From NCBI GenBank assembly GCA_016806645.1, contig JACSYO010001814.1:429001-493000 (forward strand): DNA of 64,000 nucleotides. The letters are read 5' to 3'. This document shows positions 23,816 through 36,529 of the stretch, piece by piece. The translations under genes and the position numbers were made by a program. The notes beneath the pieces are model-generated. The model was not told where the DNA came from and did no database searches. It saw only the letters and a program-made list of their open reading frames with translations. The stretch comes from Ophiodon elongatus (lineage: Eukaryota > Chordata > Actinopteri > Perciformes > Hexagrammidae). The stretch's first letter is position 1. Each line of letters opens with the position of its first letter.

Positions 23816-24324
23816 GGAAATGACTTTTACTACGTAGTAGGTCATTTTGGCAGTCACTGGAAATATATTGTTATTCTTTTGATATTGTATCAGACTGTTT
23901 TCCCCGAGACTCACGGGAGGCACATTTTCTTTTGTTGTTGCAAACTGACCGCCCCTCAGACACACAGGAAAATGTTGCTCTCCTCAGATCTCTTTGATGA
24001 GGAAACAAAAACCTACTTAATGAGGATACTTCAAAGGAGGGCTCGGTTGCCGACATTGATCGCGTCCTATTGGGACCACAACACACTGCGGCGCTCGACT
24101 TCTCTTCAGCTACGAGCCTACAATCTGATTGTCGTTCCCAGGACTGCTCGTTGTCTTTCTGCGTCCTCAATAAGGGGACCGGACGGCTCCTGAGTGTTAT
24201 CTGTCTTTCCACTGAGCCCAGAGCCAGAAAGGGAGATTGACCTCAGACTTGTTTGAGACATCGGCCTTCCATTTTGCAGGAACATGAATGGATCAGCAGG
24301 ACTACAGAAGACTATAAAAAATAA

Positions 24325-24325
24325 T

Positions 24326-24371
<46 letters not shown>
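24325..24371. repeat. (CT)n-(AT)n compound microsatellite
   Basis: Eight CT units followed by about 15 AT units. Confidence 0.9.
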
Positions 24372-24372
<1 letters not shown>

Positions 24373-26324
24373 CTTTATAGCTATATATAGCTTATTTGTC
24401 GTAACCAACCAAGACATCTTGGTTTCGAAACACTGACTTCAGCTGTTTTTGTTCTTTTGTGTCACACATTTGGCCCTTCAATGTTCAGTCCATTTGGTAC
24501 TGTGTGTATGCGAGTGGAGGTATGAATGAAACCCCCTTACATCCTCTGGAAGGATCTAGATTTCTACTTGATCTTCGGGATCCGGAGTATTGCAGACTGA
24601 AGTTAATTACATTTACTTGAAGCGCCAGGTGTTAATTGGTCCCTGAGTGGATTTATGTGGTTTAAAAGAAGAACTAGCAGGTTCTGAATTCCCGAGGACC
24701 CAAGAGCCTGTACGATTTAATTCCAATCAATCGCGACATTCGCTGTTTTCACTGATTTATTTTTGTCATCTCTCGTAGAAAGCACTTTATTTGATGAATG
24801 TTGTGTTTGGTTGGAAGGAAAACATGCAGCCTTCTGGGTTTTGGGAAAAAGTGATCCGCGTAAGACCCCATTCTACCTGGTTGTTTTTTGAATACATAGA
24901 AAATTGCGTCCAAACAGAGATTCATGGCTCATGCGAGCAGCCATAAGTTTAGGTTTTCTAAACTGAGTATTTCACCATCTTTTCTTAGACCTAACTAAGT
25001 ATCTGACTTCAGGATGTAATTACTTTTTAGCCAAATGGGATAAAAGTATTTTTTTGCGTGTCAATCAAAACCTGTCTTGGTGCATAACTTAATGTCACGT
25101 TGCAGACACAGATATCTGGTGACCCAGCAGAACTAAATTGGATTTCATGCGTGCGATATATCATATTAGATCACAATTAGAATTCAAAGCGGCTAACCTT
25201 GGACGCATGCGACCATCAAATGCAGTGTGGTTAAACCTTATCAGGATACAACTGGCATTAAACAGCCAGGTGTGAATGGGGTCTGAAATGTTTGGTTCAG
25301 TTTCATTCTATGTTGTTCAAAATGTTCACGGCCACCTGTTAGTGCAGGAGGGGGCAGGTATTGTACCTGTGTTGATACAAAAAAAAGACAGACGTTTCCA
25401 AAAGCATTGAGGATATTAGCCTGACTGACAGTGTAGGGCTGAAAACTCGCTGTTTATCCCACTTTAATTGTAGTTCGGTATGCTCTTTAGCTAATAGTCT
25501 ACAAGTAGATTTTTAAGATTCCTCCTCTCTTTTTTAAAAAAAAAAAAAAAGCTTTGGTTAACAATTGTCTAATAACAGTTTCTACTGTGCCAATTTCTAC
25601 CAGCAAGTGTCTTCTCCTTCCTCTTCCTCAATTACCTTGCGGCATAGCGCTACTGTGAGCGAGGAACAGAAACAACCGCTCACAACATCTGACGGCAGCA
25701 TTCAGGCTGTGCAGAGGAGCATCCCTTCTATTCTAAATTACAGCCCTAATCCACAGACCGCCAAGGCACCTGGTGATTATCCGTGCTACGACTCAGTGTG
25801 GAGCGGGGAAGAGAGGGAGGAAAAGGAAAAGAGAGAGGAAGGAAGCATGAAATGTACTTTGCATCATCCAAACAAAGGATCTGTCTGGACTGACGTCAGG
25901 TTTTACAGATTTAAATTTAAAAAAGGACACAAAAATAGGATGAATTTAAAGGGAACACAATGTGCACACTGTAGAGACATTTATAGTTTATTGAATAACA
26001 AAAGTATATGTATTTCATTTGGGCACTTTATGATTCTTAATGTCTTTTTATGTGTAAATATTATGGTTGTTAGTGTCTTTTGGAGTGAGCCAAAGTTAAT
26101 CTATAATAACTTAGTTGATTAACGTTAAATCTCTGAGGGAGGGAAGGGATATCCTCGCTAGTTACCGTAAGATTGTAGCATTAGCTGGTAGCATCCGCAT
26201 GACTGATTAAAACTTCTAATTAATTAGCATCCTACTCGATAAGACTAAGCATGAGCTATACGCTACAGAGAAAGCGGAGAAATGAAATACAGTATGTTGG
26301 GTTGAGACCCGACATTAATTGAGG

Positions 26325-26330
26325 AATAAA
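26325..26330 (+). terminator. candidate poly(A) signal for rims4
   Basis: First canonical AATAAA hexamer downstream of the rims4 stop, about 2.7 kb away. Assignment is by position only, and further hexamers occur near 26391, 26622 and 27862. Confidence 0.25.
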
Positions 26331-26834
26331 TACATATGTAGCAATGCGATTCAGATTCAAAGTTTACTGTTTCTTTTCACAGATAATAACAAATAAAACA
26401 GTTTTTTTTTGTTTTTTTTACTTTGAAGCGAGATTTCAGAACAAAATTTCTCTTGTACTAATCAACTAATATTTTAATTAAACCAAACAACTTGGAGTGA
26501 TTTTACTCTTTAAAAAAACAACTTTTGCAAAAGTGGCCTCTGTTTTTGCCAGTAGCAGTGTTGCAGGGATATTAATACTGTATTTATTTCCAAACAAATC
26601 AGCTACATTCTGTAAAGCAATAATAAAAACGTTTTTCCAGTTGAACAGTGTAAACTGTGGACGATGACGCGCTTAGCCAGTGACTTTCACTGCCGTCAGA
26701 TTCATCAATTATTATGTTTGACAATTTAAGTTATCTTTTCGCATGTGTTTTGTAAATGAAACATATGTGACTCCAATACATGTTTACTGTCATAACGTTG
26801 TGCTTGTCCGAGAGAAAACGCAGGATTTTTATGA

Positions 26835-27154
26835 TTTAAAGGGGACATAACATGCTCGTTTTCAGGTTCAAACTTGTATTTTGGGTACTTATATGTTTTA
26901 ATGTTAAAAAAAACTTTTTATCATCCTCTGTCTGAAATGCTTTGTTTTAGCGCCTGTCTCTTTAAGAGCCCCCTCCCCCAAAAAAGCCCAGTCTGCTCTG
27001 ATTGGCTATTCTAATGAGCCTCTATGTGACATAAGATGGGGAGCAACATCTTAATGGGGTTGCTAATCTTTTTCTGATCTAGGCAGCCTACAAAAAATGG
27101 ACTTGGTTGTCTTATTTCACGTTTGTGAGTCTTTCGCGATATGTCCCCTTTAAA
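26835..27154. mobile_element. inverted-repeat element (~320 bp) with TTTAAAGGGGACATA ends
   Basis: The left end is TTTAAAGGGGACATAACATG and the right end is ATATGTCCCCTTTAAAA, giving terminal inverted repeats of about 15 bp. The interior includes AAGCCCAGTCTGCTCTGATT and TTGGTTGTCTTATTTCAC. A second, interrupted copy is at 39205-39785. No coding capacity, so a non-autonomous DNA transposon is likely. No clear target duplication is seen. Confidence 0.75.
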
Positions 27155-29179
27155 ACACCTTGAAAATAGCTTGAAGAATCTGAATGCAGGAGCCAAAAAT
27201 CACTTGTTAAGATGTGTAATTCAAACCCAGCACATTTGTGGTCTTTTTCCCCCTTTATTCCAGGAGGATTCTCATGTGGTCTCTAAATAATCTCTTTCAA
27301 ACCCATGTAACATTATAATTTCTGATTTGAAAAATGCGGGATCATTTTTCACAACCTAAAATGACATTGAATATCATGGATTTTAATCAACGACTGCCTG
27401 GTAGTTAGAACAAAAGGGGGCTGTTTTTAAAAATGAGATGATATTATAAAAGTTGTATACATCAAATATATACGTATATAATATATAAATATATATAGTT
27501 ATATTTAAAATCAATTGACTCCTCTTACTGTGACCCAAGGAATGTGTTTTTGTCGGTGTTCTTTTGTGCCAAACTTTAAACATATATTGAGGGCTGATTT
27601 CCCAATTAAGGACCAATGAAAGAGGAAAGTTTACACTTAAATTTTTTATCAGCAACCCATAAGCAGAGTACACTCTGGTCAGAGGAAGAACTCTGTGGCT
27701 GAAAACAAAAGTATTGTTGCATGATAATGACTTCATCGAAGATAGACCATAAAGACAAAGTCAGAAATGTAAGGTTGCCGCGGTAACCGTCACAGAAGTT
27801 ACACCGTCTATCTACATCTAACCTGCAGCAGCTGCCTGTTCAAACATCAGTCAGCAGAAACTTAATAAAGCATTAAACAACGTTAACAAATCGCTGATTG
27901 CTCATTGCTGCATTTAAATGCTTAAAAAAACGTAAGGTTACTTAACGTAACCCGGGTTCTTTGATAACAGCGTGAGGTGTTTCCTCTCAAGGGTGGAGCG
28001 GCATGGCAACGGTGAACGATGGGTTTTCTGTGACGGCTACAGCTGCAAGAAAATGCTTTTCTCTAATTGTTTTAGGAGCGAGGCGAAATATATGCCCACA
28101 TTCCCAGCAGGCTTCAGAGTAATTAATGTTTGTTTATTAAACATTTATTGTGTAATTTCGCTCATCAAAAGCTTCTTGTTCACCCGTCTGAGTCTGTTTG
28201 TGGCATTTTGTAACTTTGAAGGCAAACGAATGAGCTAATAGATGTTGTCGTCGACATATTCTGCACCAAAATGTACGTTTTTTGCATTCACCCATGTTTT
28301 GATTGTGTCTGCCACGCGGATGTTAATTATGTACTACTATCAATTGTAATGTAAATAGAGGCCTTAAACACACCGATATACATTTTGTCAGGGCTAAGGA
28401 CTAAGAATTGTCACATAAAGTAATCAAAACGACGCAAAAAATGTTTTACAGTGTCACCATTTCAACCCATCCCAAGTAATTTAAGTGTCATCCGCTGTAT
28501 GGAAATGATAATCTTTGCGTATGTTCTTAATGAATTTCTGATATTTCAGCTGACTATTTTGTGTATTCTCCCCACTCCTTGGCGTGGGCTTGAGTCAACA
28601 AACTGAGGAAAAAAACAAACAACATTTCTGCAGAGTAAGTACTCAAACAGTCTGACCTGTTTCTTAACAAGACTTTTTTTTTTATCCAAATTTGCAAAAA
28701 TTACAGTTGTTTCTTTATTGCTGTTTGAATGAACTACAACAAAATGATAATAACTCAAAACAAAAGAACATTCGCAAACTAGCCGACTGAATCATCTGTC
28801 AGAATTGTACTGGAGTCCTGATGAGGTCCTTTTCTGCCCTTTGAGGTTGACATTCTGCAAAACCAGACATTTTCCATTAGTACAACTGAGTTTTACAGCT
28901 CCGTAAGGGGCCGTTGCCCAAGATATAGGGGGGGAATTCCAGTGACTGTTGTGTTACATACAGAATATTAAGCAGATCATGAGTTTAGCTAATACATTTC
29001 TAGATGTGAAACATGTTTTAGATGATGGACAACCTTTTTCTTGATCTGTACAACATGTATAACCTTGAGCGACGTTGTCTTGTTTGACTCTGGCTACATT
29101 TACACAATCAACACGTTCTCATCCAAACTCGTCACATCCTGAGGCTTGGTCATGATCCTTGGCGTACAACATAAGCACG

Positions 29180-29290
29180 GAAAATACGTCACGTCAACAT
29201 AACGCAACAACAGTTTGGGACACGAACACCGGCCTTTTGGTTGGAAGTCCTGTGTTTGTTTGACCGGTCTTTATACTACGTCATCACACT
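29180..29290 (+). repeat. family Z interspersed repeat copy
   Basis: ACATAACGCAACAACAGTTT, then GGGACACGAACACCGGCC and GGAAGTCCTGTGTTTGTTTG match the family Z core. It carries AACGCAACAAC, the likely seed of the 13-bp minisatellite. Confidence 0.6.
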
Positions 29291-29562
29291 CTTGGAGCAT
29301 AGCGTCTAATAATGAGACAGATAGTTTTACATTCTAGTTACTAGAAAGCCCGGTGTGTCTCATACAGGAGCTAAAGGCTGCCTTGTGCATAGCTATCAGA
29401 CACCGAGAGGCGTGACAAAGCATACGTATTTGACGCCCTGGAAATTAATTAATGTTACTATTGTAAGTTATCTGATTATTAAAATACCATTTACATGGGT
29501 TGAAGCCTAGACTGTTCAAAATATGAATGTAGTCTGAATGAACGAGGATATTAGCTTCAGGG

Positions 29563-29700
29563 ACCAAAATACTTTTTTGTTCCAGGCTGTAAACAATTTT
29601 ATTTCCGCTGTTAAGTTTGGCGTTTTAAGATGGGAGTCTATGGGGACTCGCTTTTGGTGTCAGCCTCAAGTGGCCATTTGAGGAACTGCATATTTTGGCC
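29563..29700 (+). repeat. interspersed repeat (CCAGGCTGTAAAC family), copy 1
   Basis: CCAAAATACTTTTTTGTTCC, AGGCTGTAAAC, then GCCTCAAGTGGCCATTTGAG and GAACTGCA. The same order occurs at 34293-34450. Confidence 0.65.
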
Positions 29701-32439
29701 CTTAATTGTCTGTAACTTTCTGTTACAAAAAGTATTTTACCTCACTTTAAATGCACCTTTGAACATGAACTTTTTCAGGACAACAGAAGATATGTTGAGG
29801 CATTCAAAAACAGAGGAGTTGTATTATAGATATACAACAAAATGTTAAACAGACGTAACTGTAAGCGTCTTACTAATTTCCTTTTTTGGTTACAATAACT
29901 GGTAGGCTTCATGGAGGTGTGAGGAGAATTGGATAGTGTGTTCCAAGATGGCGTCCCCATTTTTCCAATGAAAACTGAGTCACTGAGGAAAGGCTTCCTT
30001 GGGTTTCCACAAGTTTGGTATCCTAAAGCCGAGTGAAATTTCTCGTTGGCTCCGTTCACACATTATGTTTACACGTAACTAACTAATGTAGCTTTTTGAG
30101 ACTTTCAAATTCTGATAAGACACAGAGTCCATAAACTTGAAGCTTGCCAACAAGTTTAGGGTTGAGCCGGCACTTAACATACTTGATTGGGTAATTATTT
30201 TCTCCAGGTCAATCTTAACTTTTTTCTACATTTAGATTGAACTTATTAGAAAAAACAACATTGTTTCTAGTTCTCGATGGTATGAAAACAAGCGCAATTG
30301 GTTGTCTCTAGTTTGCCCCCTTTCTCAACATAGGACGACTTTTAGAGATTCTGACTATCGGCGGCTGGTGCCAGGATGTTATTTTGAGGTTAATTTCACA
30401 GTGAGTTGAATCCCGTTGCGGCTCCATCATTGTACTTATAGTTTATCATTCACCTTACTGTTCTTACTGCAATACAAACTACATTTTTTGTGCGCATGTA
30501 TGTGTTGTCACTGGTGCACTCTGAGCTAAGCTAGATGCAAAATGGAACCTAATTGAAACCTAATTTTGTAACCCTGATTATTGGCACAAAGAGTGTGCAG
30601 GCAAAGTAGAGGAGTTTGTTTTTTGCAGAAGATCAACCTAAGAAGTAATTCTGGGTAGAATTCCCTTTGAAGTTCATTAAAAAAAAATCTTCTGCAACCC
30701 GAGCTTAAATTGTCCATATCTTTTTCCTCTTAAGTGCTTGGGTTTTACTGATTAAAAAAGAAAGAGAGCACTATTTGTGTCCTTTTCTTTTCCGTATGTA
30801 CATTTCTGGGCTCATATCATATCATGTTGCCTCTGGGGGGAAGAGGTGGAGGAGTGGTGAGGATGAAAGGGTCGATGCATCTCCTCTGCGGATGTTACGA
30901 AACGTTGGCTGGTGGATCCCAAAAGCAATACATCTCCCCCAGTCTGCTTCCCAAACTTTTTCCCTCAGAGGCCTCTCTCAACACAAACCTCATAAAAAGA
31001 GTTACTCCACATGCCATCTGTTAGATCTTCTCATTGAAAACTACAGCATTAACTCGAGTGAATTTATTTTTAGGTTGGGTGACTCCTGTGTGAGTTGTGT
31101 TTCTCAAAACCATTTCCAAATTAAATTACCACTCAACTGTGAGTTCAAATGAAGTCACACATTGTTGGTCATACATTGGTGTCAACAAATTTAGGCTCCG
31201 ACCCCAAATCTTCTAAAGAAGTCCTTCTTTTACTTCTCCAATAATGGTTATCTACAGCATTCACAGCCTTAAATCCTCGTCTCTAAACCATCCGAAGGCC
31301 TCTAAAATATTATTCATAAGAAGTGGATGTTTTGGTTTTGGAATTACGAGATGAGACAGTTTAACAGGCCTCCTCATGCAAGGTGGGCAACTTTTGGAAG
31401 CAATGCTGATGGAAAATCAATTTTCCTCAGTGAAATCAATTTATCCAGGGAAGGTTATCCAAGCGTACTGTACATTCTTTTGCTCAGCTACACTTTCCTG
31501 CTCTCAGCCACTGAGTAGCTTCATTGGAGGAACTGACAACTCACTGGTTCGATCATATTGTAATAATTTTTTTGGGTAGTTTTCAATACTCGTCGTTCCA
31601 TCTGTAGATCAGCGTCAACCGAATATTAGCATAAGCTAATTTTAGCGGGGCATTAAGCAGCAAATGCCCATCTGCGATGCTTTCCATTTGTTGCTCGTGT
31701 ATTACTGCCTTGAGGACCTGAATGTTATCAGAAGAGTGACAAAGTGGTGTTAACTTTAGTTTTATTCACCGCACTGTCATTTTAAAACACAAGTATATTT
31801 GCAGATTCTTTGGCAAACTGTTATATTGTTGAGTAAATGCACAATTTGGTGTATTGTTATTCTATTCCAGCTGTCAATAAAATAGTTTATCTCCATTGTT
31901 TGATGCTTCGATTGTTTTTTGTTTGTGTGTAATTTAAGGTGGTGATGTAACCGAGTCAGCTGAATAAAAGGTTGGAATTGTAATTTTCTAAAACCAAGGA
32001 TATGTAGAATGTTGATGTTTCTGAACCAAAAATATGTTTCATTTTAACATATGTATATATATATATCAACGTTATAGTTATAATGCTTTAGCCGTTTTTA
32101 AGCTTTTTTAGAAAGGGTGATGAAAGACACCTTCTATGAGGAAACCCAGTGAGTTACAGAAGATATCTAAGAAGCAGCGTGGGGCATTCACATCGCTACA
32201 ACAACAAAAATAAACAAAAATAAAAAAGGCTTTAGGCCACATGAGACAACTTATATACTTTCCAGATCAAGCACAAATATTGCCACCGACTGATTTGACC
32301 ACTGCCTACCAGGTATTGGGATCATCCTGGAACTTATTTGGACTTGAGTTAAAGACTTCCACAATGGCCTCCACATAGGAATTACGACGTACTACGGCGA
32401 GCCTTATTTTTACTGGACATTTACAGCAAGTGAAAGACG

Positions 32440-32830
32440 AGTGAAATATGAACTTGTGTGGGAGGAGATTCGGGTCACAGCAGAGGAAGTGATGTACCCG
32501 AGACACGTAGATGGATTCGGGCGAACAAACACACGACTTTCAACCAGGAGACCAGTGTTCGTGTCCCAAAGAGATATTTTGAAGTTACGTTAGTGAGGCT
32601 CGTGACGTGTTTTCTGTGCCGATGTTATGTTCTTTTACTTAGTTTAAGCCCAACCATGATGTTTTTCTCCAAAATTAACTCATTTGTTTTTCTTGCCTCA
32701 ACATAACTACACTGTTTCACAGTAACAACGTGGTATAAAGGAGCATACCAAAAGCCCAAATTGCGTAATCATGACATGCAGACTGTCCTGAAATTACAGG
32801 TTGAATGAAATATACTGAATATTTCCAGTG
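32440..32830 (-). repeat. family Z interspersed repeat copy (opposite orientation core)
   Basis: ACTTTCAACCAGGAGACCAG followed by TGTTCGTGTCC is the reverse complement of the family Z core. The downstream part (CCAACCATGATGTTTTTCTC and CGTAATCATGACATGCAGAC) has counterparts at 57840-58130. Confidence 0.6.
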
Positions 32831-33076
32831 AGCAAGGTAACTTTTTGCCCATGCAGATGGTTCAAAGCCATAACAATTCAACTTAATGCATGGCAGAAAA
32901 AAGCAGCTGCAGTACAAAAAACTCTCCACCGTTGCTGAGTGCTATTTGACATGTTAAACATGTATTTAAAAGCAAGTATACAGTATCAGCTCTGATAAAC
33001 ACACAGGTAAACTTTTCTGAAACTCAATAACCTGCAAACCTCTTGTAGGAGCAGACGAGAGGGGAAGGAGGTAAAA

Positions 33077-33098
33077 ACACACACACACACACACACAG
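33077..33098. repeat. (AC)n microsatellite
   Basis: Eleven AC units. Confidence 0.88.
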
Positions 33099-33319
33099 GG
33101 GAGAAGGGAAAACACAATAATCAGAAAGATGGAGGAGGAGGATGAGATGGAGAGAGAAGCAGAAGAGAGGAGGGATTCATTTTGTTTGACAGCCAGCAGC
33201 TAAGGACCACCAAGTATGAAGCTTCATCCTGTCCAACTCTGCAACACACCTCTTTCTCTGTCGCCCCTTTTCTCCTATAGTATCTGCTCCTGTTCAATCT
33301 TTCTCCCCACTTCACTCAC

Positions 33320-33322
<3 letters not shown>

Positions 33323-33350
<28 letters not shown>
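33323..33350. repeat. (CT)n microsatellite
   Basis: About 14 CT units. Confidence 0.9.
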
Positions 33351-33399
33351 GGCAGACATCCAAACTCCCTGGCGACCAAACTGATCAGCTTATATTAAG

Positions 33400-33400
33400 G

Positions 33401-33463
<63 letters not shown>

Positions 33464-33599
33464 GCAATTGCGTGACAGCACGGCAGGTCATACTAGGCAG
33501 ACACACACACACACACACACACAAACACACAAACACACAGAGGCATGACTTGCATGCACATGCGCAGACTGATGGACGGAGAAGACACAACACACACAG

Positions 33600-33630
<31 letters not shown>
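33400..33630. repeat. compound (CT)n-(CA)n microsatellite cluster
   Basis: CT units at 33400-33416 pass directly into CA units (33416-33461). Two more interrupted CA tracts follow at 33500-33540 and 33584-33630, separated by short unique sequence. Confidence 0.9.
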
Positions 33631-34236
33631 AGTGCCAGCGTGACTTGCATACACGAAGATGGAGAGACAAAGTCACACGCTAAAAAACTGTATGAACCAG
33701 CGGGAGACCCTCAGATGGTGAAAAATGCAAATTGAGACATAAGTCATTTTCTCCACGGGGTGAAATTATGATTCCAAAGAGCGGCGTGTTCCACCTCAGT
33801 GAAACACAGACGTCGGATGGGAGAGAGTTGTGATTCGGCTCATCCGCCGCGACACACTGCCACTGTAGCGCCCCCTGCTGCATCACCGGTTTGTAGAGTG
33901 AGATTCTTCAGGTCTTGTACACAGATAGAAAAGAGGACATGGAGTGAAATGGGCTGGACTTTGATTCAGTCCATGGGTACGTTTTAAAAATCCAGATATC
34001 TCTTCTGCCATCGTCCACTCAATGCTTCTTGGCGAAACTACCACCGGATTACCCCGCTACCTCTTCTTATCCACTTTCTCCTCCTCCTTTCCTACTCTGA
34101 CTCCTCTGACCTTTTTCCTCTCCACTGCTCTCTCTTTCTTGGTTCCTATCTTTATATTTCAGCAATTTGTAGGGGAAATTAACGACATCCAAACTATATT
34201 ATTGGAGGGTGAAAATAAAAAAATAGATACATTTCA

Positions 34237-34259
34237 ATATATATATATATATATATATG
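34237..34259. repeat. (AT)n microsatellite
   Basis: About 11 AT units. Confidence 0.85.
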
Positions 34260-34292
34260 GATGAGCTTCTATTGTGTATATATACAATAGAA

Positions 34293-34500
34293 ACCAAAAT
34301 AGTTTTTTTGTACCAGGCTGTAAACATTACTTTTTTCTACTGTAATGTTGGTTATTTAAACATTGAGGTCTATGAAGAATAACTCACGTTTGGAGCCTCA
34401 AGTGGCCATTTGTGGAACTGCAGTTTCTTTGGCAATTTCGCATTGGCTTCATTTCTCAAAACCAGAGATTGAGGCTTGTCTGTGATCACCGTGTCCTCAC
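34293..34500 (+). repeat. interspersed repeat (CCAGGCTGTAAAC family), copy 2
   Basis: CCAAAATAGTTTTTTTGTAC, CAGGCTGTAAAC, then GCCTCAAGTGGCCATTTGTG and GAACTGCAG, parallel to the copy at 29563. Confidence 0.65.
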
Positions 34501-35869
34501 CATGTTGACCTCGCCATCCCATAATAAGAGAGCGTGCAGAAGGGTTGTTTAGTTGAACATATTAGTCTAGACTGCCTGACTCGTTGATCCTTTATCTGAC
34601 TGAGGTTTGTGCAAGTTAGACTCTCTGAAATCCTCCACCACCTCTCCAGACAAAAAGCAACTCTCACTTCTGTGTTCTGATGAATCCATGGAGCTGTGCT
34701 ACTGTACTACTGTACTCCTGCAGGCCAGAGACAAAAGAAAAAGGGATCCCTGGAAGTATACAATAATTAGCTTCTCCTCCACAGACGTTCATTCACTGCA
34801 GGTAACTTTTTGTCTCGTCAACACAAAACTTTTTCTTTGCTTGGTTTTTCTCAGTAAAATCACAATATTCTGTGCGGGTTTCATTTGCATAAAGTTGACC
34901 AGCCGTATCACCTTGGATTGCAAAGTGGTTCGCCGGTGTCCCGTGGAAAATGAATGGGAGGGGGGAGGACTTTGCAAATGGTTATTGGCATGATTTCTTT
35001 CCATAAAACAGGTTGTTAAAGCAGTTTAACAGAACCGTGCGTGACACCTCGTCTCAAAAAATGAAGTGGATTCTGGAGTTACTGCTACTGCTCAGGTGGA
35101 AAATGGCTGTATAATTAAAATAGGAGGTAAGCGTCTTAACAAAAAAGGAGTAAGGAGTGAGTAATAAAAAAAGGTAAATGTCAACGATATTTAAATCAAA
35201 ACTTAAAGACATGAAAAAGCTATTTCGTGAAAGATACTGTAGTTATAACACGGTTACTTTATATTGTGATCGCTCCACTTCATCAACAGCCGACATCTGG
35301 ATCGTCCCAACTCTCCCGATTGGCCTCTACAAGCCACTCACCACTCCTCCACGAGGACTCCTTTACCCCCGTTACCTCCTCCGGGGGACTCTCTGGCAGA
35401 CGAGTGTCCCTCTGTACTGATGCTGGAAGTTGAACAGGAAAAATGAAGAAGAAAAAAAAAAGCTGTGTGATTTGCTAACGGTGTCTGGACTGACAGCACC
35501 AGAGTCCACGAGGGCTTAAGCCTGTCTCACTGCAGTATCAGCAAGTGCTTAAGGGCTCTGGCATGAACTTCTGGAGACTTCCCCGAGGATTTCAAAGCGA
35601 GTCTGCAACCCTGTGGACTTTTCAGAGTGAACGGCCCATAATTCATTGCAGCAGTGTCATCATACAAATGAGGCCACTGGGGAAGCATCCAAGAAACTTA
35701 AGCATATCAAGCCCACCAGATAGAAATCTGCAGTTAAAACCACAACTGTGTTTATAGCCCATCTTACTTCCTTTATGGGGTTCTTATTCATCTTTATCAA
35801 GGGGACGCTAACACACCTAACCTGTTTGGTGCTCTTTGAACTAATTCTGGAACATTTGTTTGAAATGGT

Positions 35870-36060
35870 TCCAAACTATCTCTGGTGTAGTTTGTTTATT
35901 TATTTATTTTTGCTGTATATTTTGCAGGAACAATGCACACTAATCAACAGTACTACTGTAAGTGAGCCAGAGTTAGCCAGAGAGGCTAGTTTTCATCTGC
36001 TGTCCCTGGCCAGATTTTTTGAAGGCAGCCTAAAATTAAACAATTTCAAATAACATAATG
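35870..36060 (+). repeat. two-copy interspersed repeat, copy 1
   Basis: TATTTTGCAGGAACAATGCA, GTAAGTGAGCCAGAG, TTTTCATCTGCT and TTTCAAATAACATAATGAA appear in this order. The same order occurs at 47435-47575 with deletions. Confidence 0.7.
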
Positions 36061-36104
36061 AATGGTGCCAAAGAAAAGCAGACCAGCCACTGGATGTTGT
36101 GATC

Positions 36105-36105
<1 letters not shown>

Positions 36106-36172
<67 letters not shown>
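36106..36172. repeat. (AT)n microsatellite, long
   Basis: About 33 uninterrupted AT units, fully self-complementary and so able to form a cruciform. Confidence 0.95.
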
Positions 36173-36175
<3 letters not shown>

Positions 36176-36333
36176 ATTTTAGCATGAACTGAACTTGTAT
36201 GCTAAAAGTGTCACAGTTTGGCTCATGCCCTCTGATTTATTTTATTTTGTATGTTCAGATTGGACCGTGTGGCATTTGTCTGTTTCTCGAGAATTTTTTT
36301 GTTTTTTGGTCTTTTTTTTATTTTTTCCTTGCT

Positions 36334-36529
36334 CGATGGCCGAAGAGCAAAACCTCCTATCTGAAAAATGCACCTTTTTGAGAATACTCAAAAGAAATTG
36401 TTGTTTTCTTGCAGAATGATATTTGTTAAGGATACCCAATACATAATACAAAATACGAAAAAATACAAAAATACAAAAAAAAGAAAAATATACAAAGTGC
36501 AGATAGGAGGTTTTGCACTTTGGCCATCG
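36334..36529. mobile_element. small inverted-repeat element, copy 2 (196 bp, MITE-like)
   Basis: Same element as 406-613, with better-preserved ends: CGATGGCCGAAGAGCAAAAC at the left and TTTTGCACTTTGGCCATCG at the right. The interior shares TTTTCTTGCAGAAT and GTTAAGGATACCCAATACAT with copy 1, then differs by an A-rich expansion. No clear target-site duplication is visible. Confidence 0.72.

Larger units (their letters stand above)
23615..26330 (+). other. rims4 3' untranslated region and downstream flank; end not determinable
   Basis: Sequence after the rims4 stop. No canonical AATAAA occurs close to the stop. A variant ATTAAA is at 25257-25262 and the first clear AATAAA is at 26325-26330, so the transcript could have a long 3' UTR. 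Repeat-like sequence at 23716-23815 and a CT/AT microsatellite at 24325-24371 lie inside it. The open frame at 25565-26122 has no recognisable protein content. Confidence 0.4.

Noticed and set aside
25565..26122. 185-codon plus-strand open frame downstream of rims4
   Set aside because: No recognisable domain, no promoter or splice context, composition drifts to AT-rich intergenic sequence, and the likely rims4 3' flank explains it.
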